A stretch of 21,187 nt of DNA from an uncultured Alphaproteobacteria bacterium (GCA_903831485.1 CAIKXW010000294.1:1-21187), one strand, 5' to 3'. Positions 1 to 7,001 are shown, counted from the stretch's first letter. The notes: a model not told the origin generated them from the sequence alone. Program-made: numbers and translations.

Positions 1-615
1 CGCCCATACGCCCGCATAGCAGTCTGCCTGAAGTTCGAGGGCGACGGAGTAGCGGTTGCCTTCTTCCTTGCCGAGGGATTGCTGCGCTCGCTGCACCTTT
101 TGCGAGGCGCCGCTGAGCGTCTGCACGTGGTGGCCGAATTCATGGGCGATGACATAGGCCTTGGCGAAGTCCGCATCGGACGCACCGAGTTGCTCGCTCA
201 TCGTTTGCCAGAAGGAGAGGTCGAGATAGACGGTCTGGTCGGTGGGGCAATAGAACGGGCCCATCGCCGCCTGGCCGTAGCCGCATCCCGTGCCTGTGCC
301 GGTGTCGTAGAGGACGACTTTGGGCGGGGTGTACCCGCTCATCGCCTGCGCCCAGACATCGTTCACATTGGCGCCGACGACGTCGACGAAGCGGCCGGCG
401 TCGTCTGCAGGCGTGCCAATCGTGCCGCGTTCCTGTGCGCCCTGGCCGATGAAGACCCCGGCGACGGATTGCGTCGTGTTGGGGTCAACGCCAAGAAAAA
501 CGTAGGCGAGTACAGCGATGATGCCGACAATGCCGCCGCCGCCCGCGACTGCCCCTGCGCCGAGACCGCGCCGGTCCTCGGTACCGCCGCCCGAGCGGCC
601 GCCTTTCCAACGCAT
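1..615 (-). CDS. Neutral zinc metallopeptidase, YpfJ-like (3' end outside window)
   Basis: Membrane-anchored metallopeptidase of the 'putative neutral zinc metallopeptidase' family (YpfJ, PF04228-type). The first 205 codons are visible and the C-terminus runs off the left edge. The N-terminus opens MRWKGGRSGGG, followed by a Gly-rich stretch and one membrane segment at about residues 29-43, which fits a type II anchor with the catalytic part outside. The HExxH zinc motif appears as HEFGHH at residues 158-163, and a downstream ELQADCYAG motif near the visible end supplies the usual third-ligand region. The ATG has a GGGAGA-type ribosome site 7 bases upstream. The gene diverges from the DUF72 gene across a 117-base gap that holds a palindrome. 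The physiological substrate of this family is not established. The family call rests on order and spacing of motifs and is secure. Confidence 0.93.
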   Translation of the reverse strand, partial: MRWKGGRSGGGTEDRRGLGAGAVAGGGGIVGIIAVLAYVFLGVDPNTTQSVAGVFIGQGAQERGTIGTPADDAGRFVDVVGANVNDVWAQAMSGYTPPKVVLYDTGTGTGCGYGQAAMGPFYCPTDQTVYLDLSFWQTMSEQLGASDADFAKAYVIAHEFGHHVQTLSGASQKVQRAQQSLGKEEGNRYSVALELQADCYAGVWA

Positions 616-696
616 GTCCTGTCTCCCTCGAATGCCACAGCAATAGGCCAGAACGCGCGAAAGAAGGAAAGGCTGCGTTGGCGGCGCGAACGCCCT

Positions 697-708
697 CAGT
701 CTAGACTG
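697..708. promoter_or_regulatory. 12-bp perfect palindrome between divergent genes
   Basis: CAGTCTAGACTG is its own reverse complement. It lies in the 117-base divergent gap between the zinc peptidase and the DUF72 gene, 25 bases before the GTG start. It contains CTAG, a tetramer generally rare in bacterial genomes. Placement suits an operator for a dimeric regulator, but no regulator gene is adjacent and function is inferred only from symmetry and position. Confidence 0.3.
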
Positions 709-732
709 TCCGGCGATCAAGAGGAGACGTGG

Positions 733-1581
733 GTGGCGTATCCGATACGCGTGGGCGTTGGCGGCTGGACATTCGAGCCGTGGGACGAGACGTTTTATCC
801 GTCAGGGCTGTCCAAGGCGAAGCAGCTGCAGCACATGAGTCACACGCTGACCGCGGTGGAGGTCAACGGGACGTATTACTCGTCGTTCAAGCCGGACACG
901 TTCGCGAAATGGCGCGACGAGACGCCGGACGGGTTCGTGTTCAGCCTGAAGGCGCACCGGTTTTCAACAGTGCGCAAGACGAAGGAGGACATGAAGATCT
1001 CGACCGGTCTGTTCCTCGACCAGGGCATCACGCAGCTGAAGGGCAAGCTGGGGCCGATCAACTGGCAGTTTCCCGGCAATCGCAAGTTCGACCGCGAGCA
1101 CTTTGCGAACTTCCTGTCTGTGCTGCCGAAGGAGAAGGACGGGGTCGAACTGCGTCATGCGCTGGAGGTACGTGGGACGGGCTATGACGATCCGGCGTTC
1201 TTCGAGCTGCTGGACAAGCATGGCGCGACGGTGGTGTACGCCGAAGACGATGAGTTTCCGAAGCTTGCGCAGCTGGGCTCGGACTTTGTCGTGGCGCGGC
1301 TGATGCAGTCGCAGGCGAACGAGAAGGCCGGGTACTCGAAGAAGGAGATCGACCGGTTCGCGAAGATGGCGACGGACTGGTCGAAGAAGCGCGATGTGTT
1401 CGTGTTTTTCATCTCGGGGGCGAAGGAGAACAATCCGGCGGCAGCTATGGCGTTGCAGCAGAAGCTGGGGCTGAAGGCGCTCGCTGGGCCGATGCCAGTT
1501 GTGGCGAAGAAGGCTCCTGCGACAACGACTGCGGTGAAGAAGACTCCTGCAAACAGGAAAGCTCCGGCGAAGAAGAAGTGA
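733..1581 (+). CDS. DUF72 domain-containing protein with Lys/Ala/Pro-rich tail
   Basis: A 282-residue member of the DUF72 family (PF01904, TIM-barrel-like fold). Visible family features are the opening RVGVGGWTFEPW, the YPxGLS segment, VEVNGTYYSSF, and FSLKAHR. The open frame extends far upstream, but that part is the shadow of the zinc peptidase. I choose the GTG at 733 because AGAGGAG lies 7 bases before it and the family homology begins there. The last 28 or so residues form a low-complexity tail rich in Lys, Ala, Pro and Thr (ends KAPAKKK), which is not part of the usual DUF72 domain and resembles basic nucleic-acid-binding tails. The stop is 4 bases before the VOC gene, so the two are probably co-transcribed. 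The biochemical role of DUF72 is unknown. Confidence 0.9.
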   Translation: MAYPIRVGVGGWTFEPWDETFYPSGLSKAKQLQHMSHTLTAVEVNGTYYSSFKPDTFAKWRDETPDGFVFSLKAHRFSTVRKTKEDMKISTGLFLDQGITQLKGKLGPINWQFPGNRKFDREHFANFLSVLPKEKDGVELRHALEVRGTGYDDPAFFELLDKHGATVVYAEDDEFPKLAQLGSDFVVARLMQSQANEKAGYSKKEIDRFAKMATDWSKKRDVFVFFISGAKENNPAAAMALQQKLGLKALAGPMPVVAKKAPATTTAVKKTPANRKAPAKKK

Positions 1582-1585
1582 TGCG

Positions 1586-1963
1586 ATGCGCCTGAACCAG
1601 GTCACTGTCCCACTGATCGACTACGAGGCGAGCAAGGCTTTCTATCTGCGTCTTGGACTCAAGCTGATCGTGGACTCGCCGCCGCACTATGCACGGTTCG
1701 AGATGCCGGAAGGCGGATCGACGTTTTCGATCGAGACGGTGGACGGCTGGCCCGGGGGCGACTGGCCTGAAGTGTGGTTCGAGAGTGACCGGCTTGATGA
1801 GTTGGTGCTGGAGTTGAAAGAGAAGGGCGTTATCTTCGAGCGGGAGCCGGAGACGATGAGCTATCTCTGGCGCGTGGCGCAGCTGCGCGATCCAGCGGGC
1901 ACCCGGATCGCGCTCTATCACGCAGGTGAGAACAGGCTGAACCCGCCCTGGCGGGTCAAGTGA
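1586..1963 (+). CDS. VOC family (glyoxalase/bleomycin-resistance-like) protein
   Basis: A 125-residue single-domain vicinal oxygen chelate protein. The start MRLNQVTVPL, followed by 'YEASKAFYLRLGLKLI', is the standard first beta-alpha-beta unit, and the end 'LRDPAGTRIALYHAG' is the usual final VOC strand pair, where the typical 'DPdGN' is replaced by DPAGT. VOC proteins of this length act as dimers binding a metal or small molecule, and the substrate cannot be read from the sequence. It follows DUF72 by 4 bases, so translation is probably coupled. The last codons contain a 7-bp inverted repeat (ACCCGCC/GGCGGGT, 1942-1956) with only a 2-base loop and no T-run, so I do not call it a terminator. 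The stop abuts, base to base, a reverse-strand stop triplet at 1964-1966. Confidence 0.9.
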   Translation: MRLNQVTVPLIDYEASKAFYLRLGLKLIVDSPPHYARFEMPEGGSTFSIETVDGWPGGDWPEVWFESDRLDELVLELKEKGVIFEREPETMSYLWRVAQLRDPAGTRIALYHAGENRLNPPWRVK

Positions 1964-2002
1964 TCAGGCCAGCTTCCCTGTAATCCATTGCGTCAGCAGG
2001 GC
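1964..2002 (-). pseudogene. Possible C-terminal remnant of a deleted minus-strand gene
   Basis: Reading the minus strand into a TGA at 1966-1964 gives a protein-like ending, ALLTQWITGKLA. Its stop lies directly against the VOC stop, the same arrangement that the intact convergent gene pairs of this window show. Beyond about 2002 the frame becomes the antisense of the FAD-oxidoreductase remnant. I infer a short relic left by a deletion. I cannot name the gene, and a chance open frame is a real alternative. Confidence 0.2.
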
Positions 2003-2641
2003 GCGCGGCGGGGGCGGAGCTGCATCCGGGCGCGCCGGTGGAGCTAGTGGATGGCAGTGCCGTGGCAATGGCGGATGGTGCGTCCTGGTCGGGCGATGCG
2101 ACCTTGCTGGCGCTCGGCCCGCCTGGTCCCGGATGCGGCGTCTCTCGCGGTGGAGGCAAGCGAGGCGCGGCCAGCGCGGGCGAACACGCTGGATCTTGCG
2201 CTGAACCGGATGCCGGACGGCGCGAATGACTTCGCGATTGGAATCGATAGTCCGTTCCACATTTCGCTGCACTCGAAGTCGGCGAAGCTGGCCCCGGGGC
2301 CTGGAGGCGTTGTGCATGTTGCAAAGTATCTGCCCGTTGGCGAGGCGCCGGGGGCGGATGCCATCGGCGAACTGGAGCGTGTCGCTGATCTCGTCATGCC
2401 GGGCTGGCGGGCGCTGGAAATGAAACGGCAGGAACTGCGCGGGATGGTCGTAGCAAATGCGCTGCCGCGCTGGGACAGGAAGCGAGCTGGGGTGTGCGTG
2501 AAGGATGCGCCGGGGTTGTTTGTCGCCGGGGATTGGGTTGGCGATGAGTGGATGATCGCTGACGCTGCCGCCGCGAGCGCAGTGGAGGCTGCCATGGCGG
2601 TGCAGGAATGGTTGAAGCGCGGTGCGGTGCGAGCCGCCTAG
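1984..2641 (+). pseudogene. FAD-dependent oxidoreductase, C-terminal remnant with frameshift
   Basis: The downstream part (from about 2125) encodes a clear C-terminus of an FAD/NAD(P)-binding amine-oxidase or phytoene-desaturase-like protein: NTLDLALNRMPDG, HAAKYLPVG-like HVAKYLPVGE, ELRGMVVANALPRWDRK, and the FAD-contacting motif GLFVAGDWVGDEWM followed by ADAAAAS. The N-terminal Rossmann GxGxxG part and most of the protein (several hundred residues in this family) are absent: a TAA stands in frame at 1981 and the VOC gene occupies the space upstream. Residues LHPGAPVELVDG to ATLLAL are in a different frame (frame of position 1984), and homology switches frame at about 2110-2120, so there is also a 1-base-type frameshift. 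No start or ribosome site makes sense. I conclude it is a non-functional relic. Its TAG overlaps the stop of the minus-strand lipoprotein gene. Confidence 0.8.
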
Positions 2642-3087
2642 CGGACCAGTTTGCCGTTGATGACTTCGTTAGGCTCTTCGAAGCAACGCGCGCGCATCAG
2701 GACGAAGTCGGTGGGGAAGTCGTCGCCGGTGAAGGCGATGATGAGCTGGCCCCAGTTGCGGGTCGTGCGTCCGTGGTCGTCGATGATGGCGAAGGGGCAG
2801 ATGAGGGTGGTGTCGTCCTCGTCGTCGTGGCTGACGTCCGGCTCTGACCAGTAGCCTTTCAGCGGGCCGGGGCCGCCGAATTCGCCGGCGAGGCCGTTGA
2901 TGTAGAGGTAGCCGACATTGTCGCCGAACGGGACGGGGTATTCGAGGACGCCGCTGGGGCCGCTCTCTGATGTGTAGGCGACCTTGCCCAAGGGCGACTG
3001 CCAGGTGACCAGGTCTGGCTCCTGTGCGCTGGCGGAGGCGCAACCGGCGATGAGGCCGAAAGCGATGAGCGCGGCACTGCGTTTCAT
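2638..3087 (-). CDS. Predicted lipoprotein of unknown function
   Basis: A 149-residue exported protein. The N-terminus MKRSAALIAFGLIAGCASA has a basic start, a hydrophobic core and a lipobox ending in Cys16 (IAGC); residue +2 is Ala, so by the enterobacterial Lol rule it would go to the outer membrane. The mature part is acidic, with an Asp/Glu run (HDDEDD) near the middle and two later Cys residues (CPFAI, ARCFEE) that could pair. I recognise no domain. It starts 3 bases after the mltA stop, so it is almost certainly the second gene of an mltA operon, which hints at an envelope or murein-related role. Its TAG (2640-2638) overlaps the TAG of the oppositely oriented pseudogene. Confidence 0.82.
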   Translation of the reverse strand: MKRSAALIAFGLIAGCASASAQEPDLVTWQSPLGKVAYTSESGPSGVLEYPVPFGDNVGYLYINGLAGEFGGPGPLKGYWSEPDVSHDDEDDTTLICPFAIIDDHGRTTRNWGQLIIAFTGDDFPTDFVLMRARCFEEPNEVINGKLVR

Positions 3088-3090
3088 GGA

Positions 3091-4356
3091 TCAGCCTGGC
3101 GAGGGTTGCGGGTTGGCGGCGAGCGGCGCGGAGAAGGATTTCGGAAGGAGCGTGTACCAGCGCGGCCCGGCCGAATTCATGCGTTCGGCATAGGCGCCCG
3201 CTTCAGCTCCGATGCCGGCGAAGACGTCGCCGCGGTTGGGTCCGCGACGGATGGCGCCTCCCGTATCCTGCGCAACAAGCAGACGCTGGAATGGCGCGCC
3301 GCCATACTCGCCGTCGACGAACACGATGGCGCCATAGGGGTGGTAGGCTGGATCGACAGCGATCGAGCCCAAGGGCGTGAGGGGCACGTTGGCCGCGCCC
3401 TTCGGGCCGGCGGCGAAGTCGGTGATCGTTTCCTCCTGGAAGAAGACATAGGAGGGATCGGCGTTGAGGGCGGATTTCTGTTCGGCCGGGTTGGTGTCGA
3501 GCCAGGTGCGGAAGTTGGTCCAGGTCGGGCTCTGGAGCCGGCCTGAATTTCGCAGGGCGCCGAGGGCGGAGTTCCACTTGTAACCGTTCTGGGCCGAGAA
3601 CTGTGCGCGGGCCTGAGTCCCGTCGGCGAAGGACAAGCGGCCGGAGCCCTGCACCTGGAGGTTGTAAACGTCGGCGGGGTGGGCATAGCCAATGATCTGG
3701 CCGAGATAGGGAGTGATCGCCTCGCGCTTCGGATATGGCACGATGCGGTCGCCGTTGATGCGGCCGTTGAGCGAGCGTGGGGCGCCACGGAGGGCTTCGT
3801 TGTCGTAAGCTTCGGCAAAGGCGCCGAGATCGACCGTGATCATGTCGGACGGACGCTTGAGCAGCGGCTCGCTGAATTGCGGCGACCATTCGCGGCTGGC
3901 CTGGATGACGGGTTCGAAATAGGAAGTCAGCCTCGCTTCGCCCGGGCCGAGCACGTATTGCGGATCGAAATAAGCTTCGAAGAACCAGCGCTCCTGTCCC
4001 GGCTGGATAGTGAGCGATGCGTTGCATGCGTTGAACCAGTCGCCGACGCGGCCGCCATATCGCCCGCCGCTCAGCGGGGCATCGGGCGCGCGGAGGCGCC
4101 ATGAATCGCACTGACGCTTGAAGGCCTGGAGCGCGGGCGCCATGTCGGCCGTCGCCCAGCCCGGGACATTGTCGAAAGCTACCGGCGTGAGCGTGAAATC
4201 CGCAGGCGCCGGCGTGGCAATGGCCGGGGTGATGGGCGGGCGGGTGACAACGGGGCCGGGACGGGTTCCGCCAGCGACGATGGGGGCCGGGCGCGACGAA
4301 GCGCAGGCGGCGAGCGTAAGGACGACAGATGCTGACAGGACGGCGCGGGCGATCAT
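3091..4356 (-). CDS. mltA: Membrane-bound lytic murein transglycosylase A
   Basis: A 421-residue MltA, which cleaves the MurNAc-GlcNAc bond of peptidoglycan to leave 1,6-anhydro-muropeptides. A lipoprotein signal ends in LAAC (Cys18), and +2 is Ala, consistent with outer-membrane anchoring. The MltA domain shows LTSYFEPVI, the substrate-groove VQGSGRL and the NGYKW segment. The C-terminal 3D domain has VAQDTGGAI with Asp364 and RGDVFAGIG with Asp377; by spacing these match E. coli Asp297 and the catalytic Asp308. A Pro/Thr-rich linker of about 35 residues separates the lipid anchor from the domain. It heads an operon with the small lipoprotein 3 bases downstream. It is not beside the Tim44/Smr genes that often accompany mltA in alphaproteobacteria. 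Confidence 0.96.
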   Translation of the reverse strand: MIARAVLSASVVLTLAACASSRPAPIVAGGTRPGPVVTRPPITPAIATPAPADFTLTPVAFDNVPGWATADMAPALQAFKRQCDSWRLRAPDAPLSGGRYGGRVGDWFNACNASLTIQPGQERWFFEAYFDPQYVLGPGEARLTSYFEPVIQASREWSPQFSEPLLKRPSDMITVDLGAFAEAYDNEALRGAPRSLNGRINGDRIVPYPKREAITPYLGQIIGYAHPADVYNLQVQGSGRLSFADGTQARAQFSAQNGYKWNSALGALRNSGRLQSPTWTNFRTWLDTNPAEQKSALNADPSYVFFQEETITDFAAGPKGAANVPLTPLGSIAVDPAYHPYGAIVFVDGEYGGAPFQRLLVAQDTGGAIRRGPNRGDVFAGIGAEAGAYAERMNSAGPRWYTLLPKSFSAPLAANPQPSPG

Positions 4357-4442
4357 TCGCGTCTCCGAAACGAAAAGGGTGGGCGTCCCCGCACAAGGGA
4401 TGAGGTGAGGTTAGCGCGAAATTGTGGCGCGGGGAGGCTTGG

Positions 4443-5123
4443 CTACTGGTCTTCCTGCAGTTCGTCTGGCTCTGCGGCGGCATTCGGGTCGAAGGGTCGG
4501 ATCGAGAACTCGTTGCCGGGCTGGCCGGGGGGGACCAGCGTGTAGAAACCCTCGATTTCGAGGCGGATCATGATGGGGTCGGGGCTGTGATTCCTGAAGT
4601 ACCAGCCGAAAATGCCGTCGATCGGGGCGGTGAGGCTGCCTTGGTCGGCGAGCAGGCGGGCCTTGCGATAGTCGATGACGGTCTGCGGCTGGCCTTCGGC
4701 CGGGAGGTCGTGGCCGTGCTGGTCTGTCTCGACGGGGACGGTGGCGGGGCTGCCATCGAGGTTGGTGGCGGTCCATTTGTAGAAGATTGACTGGCCAGGT
4801 TTCATCGCAACCTTGTATTCGATCGCGGCTTCCTTCCAGTCGGCGGCGCCGAGCGGGATGTCGACGATGTGCGACTGTTTTGGCGCGTCCGAAGATGTGG
4901 CCAGTGCGCCACTGCCCGCGAAGTCCTTCTCCTCCGGCGCCCAGAGGCGGCTGATGCCGCTGGCCTTGCCAATCCCGAGAGGGTCGGTGTTGAACTCTGC
5001 CGGCATGATGGCGCCGACGACGATCAGCGCGCCGAGAAGGAGCCCGCCGCCGGTGATCAACGCGAGCGTCTTGCCCGAGACGGTGAGCGCGACGGGGCGG
5101 ATGTCCTCTTGATCAGGCATCAT
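4443..5123 (-). CDS. Transmembrane anchor protein paired with HupE/UreJ-like gene
   Basis: A 226-residue protein with one membrane helix at about residues 18-38 (LALITGGGLLLGALIVVGAI) and the rest probably periplasmic. It resembles the conserved family annotated as 'transmembrane anchor protein', which typically has the pattern LPAEYGIDPTGIG right after the helix; here it reads MPAEFNTDPLGIGK. The soluble part has the family ending, GIFGWYFRNHSPDPI, then a strand ending EGFYTLVPP, suggesting a beta-sandwich. A DQHGHD cluster in the middle could bind metal. I choose ATG 5123 because it forms an ATGA overlap with the upstream HupE-like stop; the next codon is also ATG. Translation coupling implies the two products work together. 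The biochemical role is unknown. Confidence 0.85.
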   Translation of the reverse strand: MMPDQEDIRPVALTVSGKTLALITGGGLLLGALIVVGAIMPAEFNTDPLGIGKASGISRLWAPEEKDFAGSGALATSSDAPKQSHIVDIPLGAADWKEAAIEYKVAMKPGQSIFYKWTATNLDGSPATVPVETDQHGHDLPAEGQPQTVIDYRKARLLADQGSLTAPIDGIFGWYFRNHSPDPIMIRLEIEGFYTLVPPGQPGNEFSIRPFDPNAAAEPDELQEDQ

Positions 5124-5809
5124 GCGTCTCCTGCGAGAAAGTAACCTGCAAGCTGTTCGCCGGCCAGCACGACGCCGGCTAGGAACAGCAGCGCGTTGGC
5201 CGCAGTGGCGTAGCGGCCGAAGGATTTTGTCGTGCGCCACAGCGTCATGGCCACGAGGATGATCGAGAGGGCGACGACCTGACCTATTTCGACGCCGATG
5301 TTGAAGGCGATGAGGTTGGCGAGCAGGCCGTCCTGGTTGAGGCCGAGATCCTGCAGCTTGGTCGCGAGGCCGAGGCCGTGGATCAGGCCGAAGCCGCCGA
5401 CGGCGATACGGTTGTCGATCGGCCAGCCGAGCTTGCGGAAGCCGCCGAGATTCTCGAACGCCTTCCAGCAGACGGAAAGCCCGATCACCATGTCGACGAG
5501 GTGGGACGACACGCCCAGGTCAAACAGGACGCCGAGGATCAGCGTGGTGGAGTGCCCCAGCGAGAACAGCGTGACGTAGAGCAGGATGTCCTTGAGGCGG
5601 TAGAGGAAGAAGATCACGCCCAGCAGGAAGAGAAGGTGGTCGTATCCCGTCACCATGTGCTTGGCGCCGAGATAGAGGAAGGGGAACGGGTCCGCGCCAA
5701 TGGTCGCCTGCACGAAGGCGGCGTCACGGCCGCCAATGGCGTGGGCGAAGACGGGCGGCGCGATCAGGCTGAACACCAGCAGTGCGAACAGGACGTGATA
5801 GTGGCGCAT
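5120..5809 (-). CDS. HupE/UreJ-like membrane protein
   Basis: A 229-residue polytopic membrane protein of the HupE/UreJ_2 type (PF13795-like). It starts with a cleavable signal (VFAHAIGG) and shows the family motifs in order: GAKHMVTGYDHLLFLLGV, FSLGHSTTL, FGLIHGLGLA and FNIGVEIGQV, with conserved His and Asp residues inside or next to helices. HupE/UreJ proteins are proposed nickel or cobalt permeases, but this subgroup is not linked here to a hydrogenase or urease, so the transported ion is unproven. Its TGA overlaps the ATG of the anchor-protein gene. It diverges from the DUF2177 gene over a 105-base gap carrying a 15-bp palindrome. The ribosome site is weak (GAGCCCAG). Confidence 0.92.
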   Translation of the reverse strand: MRHYHVLFALLVFSLIAPPVFAHAIGGRDAAFVQATIGADPFPFLYLGAKHMVTGYDHLLFLLGVIFFLYRLKDILLYVTLFSLGHSTTLILGVLFDLGVSSHLVDMVIGLSVCWKAFENLGGFRKLGWPIDNRIAVGGFGLIHGLGLATKLQDLGLNQDGLLANLIAFNIGVEIGQVVALSIILVAMTLWRTTKSFGRYATAANALLFLAGVVLAGEQLAGYFLAGDA

Positions 5810-5855
5810 CTGGGCTCACGGCGGCTGGAATTGTGGCTTAGGGCGGGCGGATAGG

Positions 5856-5870
5856 GGATGCAATGCATCC
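5856..5870. promoter_or_regulatory. 15-bp palindrome between hupE-like and DUF2177 genes
   Basis: GGATGCA-A-TGCATCC is a perfect 7-bp inverted repeat around a single central base, in the gap between two divergently transcribed membrane-protein genes. It sits 45 bases before the DUF2177 start and 47 before the HupE-like start, a suitable place for an operator or a shared promoter element. No cognate regulator is identifiable. Confidence 0.3.
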
Positions 5871-5914
5871 GTGTGCGCTGCCGTGCGTATCAAGGCATTC
5901 AGGGAGTTTCAGCG

Positions 5915-6319
5915 ATGGACGTTGTGAAGGGTGCGCTTGCGGCCGGCCTGATCCTTGGCGTGCTGGACGGGCTGTGGCTCGGCATTATCGCGCGGGAGTG
6001 GATTTTCCAGCAGCTGGGAGACCTGCGGCGGTCGGATGTGCAGATTGTGCCCGCCGTGGCCTTCTACCTGCTCTACTCGGCAGGGCTGGGCTTCTTCGCG
6101 GTGGCTCCGGCGCTCGAGAGCGGCGACTGGATGCGGGCGGCGTTGCTGGGCGGGTTCCTCGGCATGATCGCCTATGGGACGTATGACCTGACCAACTGGG
6201 CGGTCATGAAGAACTGGCCCGTCGCAATGAGCCTGGTGGACATTGTGTGGGGCACAGTCCTCTCTGCGGCGTCGGCGGCGGGCGCTGTCCTGCTGCTCAA
6301 GGGGATGAACTGGGCTTAA
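5915..6319 (+). CDS. DUF2177 family membrane protein
   Basis: A 134-residue four-helix membrane protein. The order of features fits DUF2177: ALAAGLILGVLDGLWLG in helix 1, VAFYLLYSAGLGFFAV in helix 2, LGGFLGMIAYGTYDLTNWA in helix 3, and SLVDIVWGTVLSAASAA in helix 4. YDLTN and the intramembrane Asp in DIVWG are hallmark residues. The open frame extends upstream to 5858, but AGGGAG 9 bases before ATG 5915 and the start of homology decide for 5915. Function of the family is unknown. Its TAA shares three bases with the stop of the convergent XRE gene at CTTAAG. Confidence 0.92.
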   Translation: MDVVKGALAAGLILGVLDGLWLGIIAREWIFQQLGDLRRSDVQIVPAVAFYLLYSAGLGFFAVAPALESGDWMRAALLGGFLGMIAYGTYDLTNWAVMKNWPVAMSLVDIVWGTVLSAASAAGAVLLLKGMNWA

Positions 6320-6531
6320 GCCTCATCCCATTCGAATACGTCCTCGATGCCGGCGTTGAAGACGTGCGCGATCCGGAAGGCAGCCTCTAGTGATGGACCG
6401 TACTTGCCCGCTTCGATAGCCGCGATGGTCTGGCGCGTCATGCCGATGCGTGTCGCAAGATCACTCTGCGTCATCTCGCCATGCTCGAAGCGCAGGCGGC
6501 GGATGTGGTTGGCGATTGGGAGCCTCGCCAT
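6316..6531 (-). CDS. Small XRE-family helix-turn-helix regulator
   Basis: A 71-residue Cro/CI-type DNA-binding protein that is little more than the HTH domain. The HTH reads MTQSDLATRIGMTRQTIAAI at residues 20-39, followed by EAGKYGPSLEAAFRIAHVF and the acidic tail IEDVFEWDEA typical of the YozG-like group. It starts 3 bases after the stop of the four-helix membrane protein gene, so both are one unit, and the regulator probably acts on that promoter, where an inverted repeat is present (7002-7025). Its stop overlaps that of DUF2177 by 4 bases. The inducer is unknown. Confidence 0.92.
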   Translation of the reverse strand: MARLPIANHIRRLRFEHGEMTQSDLATRIGMTRQTIAAIEAGKYGPSLEAAFRIAHVFNAGIEDVFEWDEA

Positions 6532-6534
6532 TGC

Positions 6535-6972
6535 TCAGTAACCGCGCCGCAGCATGACGATCTGCGCGATGGCGACGCTCAGGGCGGCGCACGCCATGGC
6601 GGCAATGCCGACATTCACGATGCGAACGATCAGATCGACCAGGCTCTCGCCACGCATCGGCAGATGGGTGACGATGAGTGTTCCCGCCATTCCGATCATC
6701 AGGACGTAATAGCCGACGACGTGACTGCGGGCGTGGATGATCAGCTCCCGCTCATCGCGTGCGCTGCGTGAATCGCGTGGTGTCACCAGCATGGCGACGA
6801 GGTTGAGCCCGACCTGCAACAGGACAAGGCCGACGATCGACATGATGCCGAAGTGGAAGGCCTGCCATGACGTTTGCCGGATCACGCCGGAGAGGATCGC
6901 GCCGTAATATGCGCCGAAGCAGCTGAGGATCGTGACCAGCGTGATCCAGGCTGTCTTCTCACGGAACGACAT
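6535..6972 (-). CDS. Four-helix membrane protein paired with XRE regulator (DUF2178-like)
   Basis: A 145-residue inner-membrane protein with four hydrophobic helices in two pairs. The first pair spans roughly residues 8-30 and 42-63, then a cytoplasmic loop holds SARDERELIIHARSHVVGY, and a second pair follows. The DERE motif before the third helix recalls DUF2178-like proteins that sit next to small XRE regulators in many bacteria; I infer family resemblance, not identity. Being first in the unit with the regulator directly behind it suggests autoregulation. Function is unknown. The upstream gap of 145 bases is shared with a divergent lipoprotein gene and is visibly AT-richer than its surroundings. 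Confidence 0.82.
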   Translation of the reverse strand: MSFREKTAWITLVTILSCFGAYYGAILSGVIRQTSWQAFHFGIMSIVGLVLLQVGLNLVAMLVTPRDSRSARDERELIIHARSHVVGYYVLMIGMAGTLIVTHLPMRGESLVDLIVRIVNVGIAAMACAALSVAIAQIVMLRRGY

Positions 6973-7001
6973 TCGGATTCCCCGAAAAAAGCGGCTCGAC
7001 T

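Noticed and set aside
79..732. N-terminal extension of the DUF72 frame by about 218 residues
   Set aside because: It is antisense to the zinc metallopeptidase and has no family similarity; the GTG at 733 has a proper ribosome site.
1942..1956. 7-bp inverted repeat at the end of the VOC gene as a terminator
   Set aside because: The loop is only 2 bases, the repeat lies within codons, and no T-run follows on either strand.
2051..2641. Intact 196-residue oxidoreductase gene
   Set aside because: Its first 25 residues are a frame shadow of the older reading, there is no ribosome site, and the catalytic/Rossmann part is missing; it is better explained as a pseudogene.
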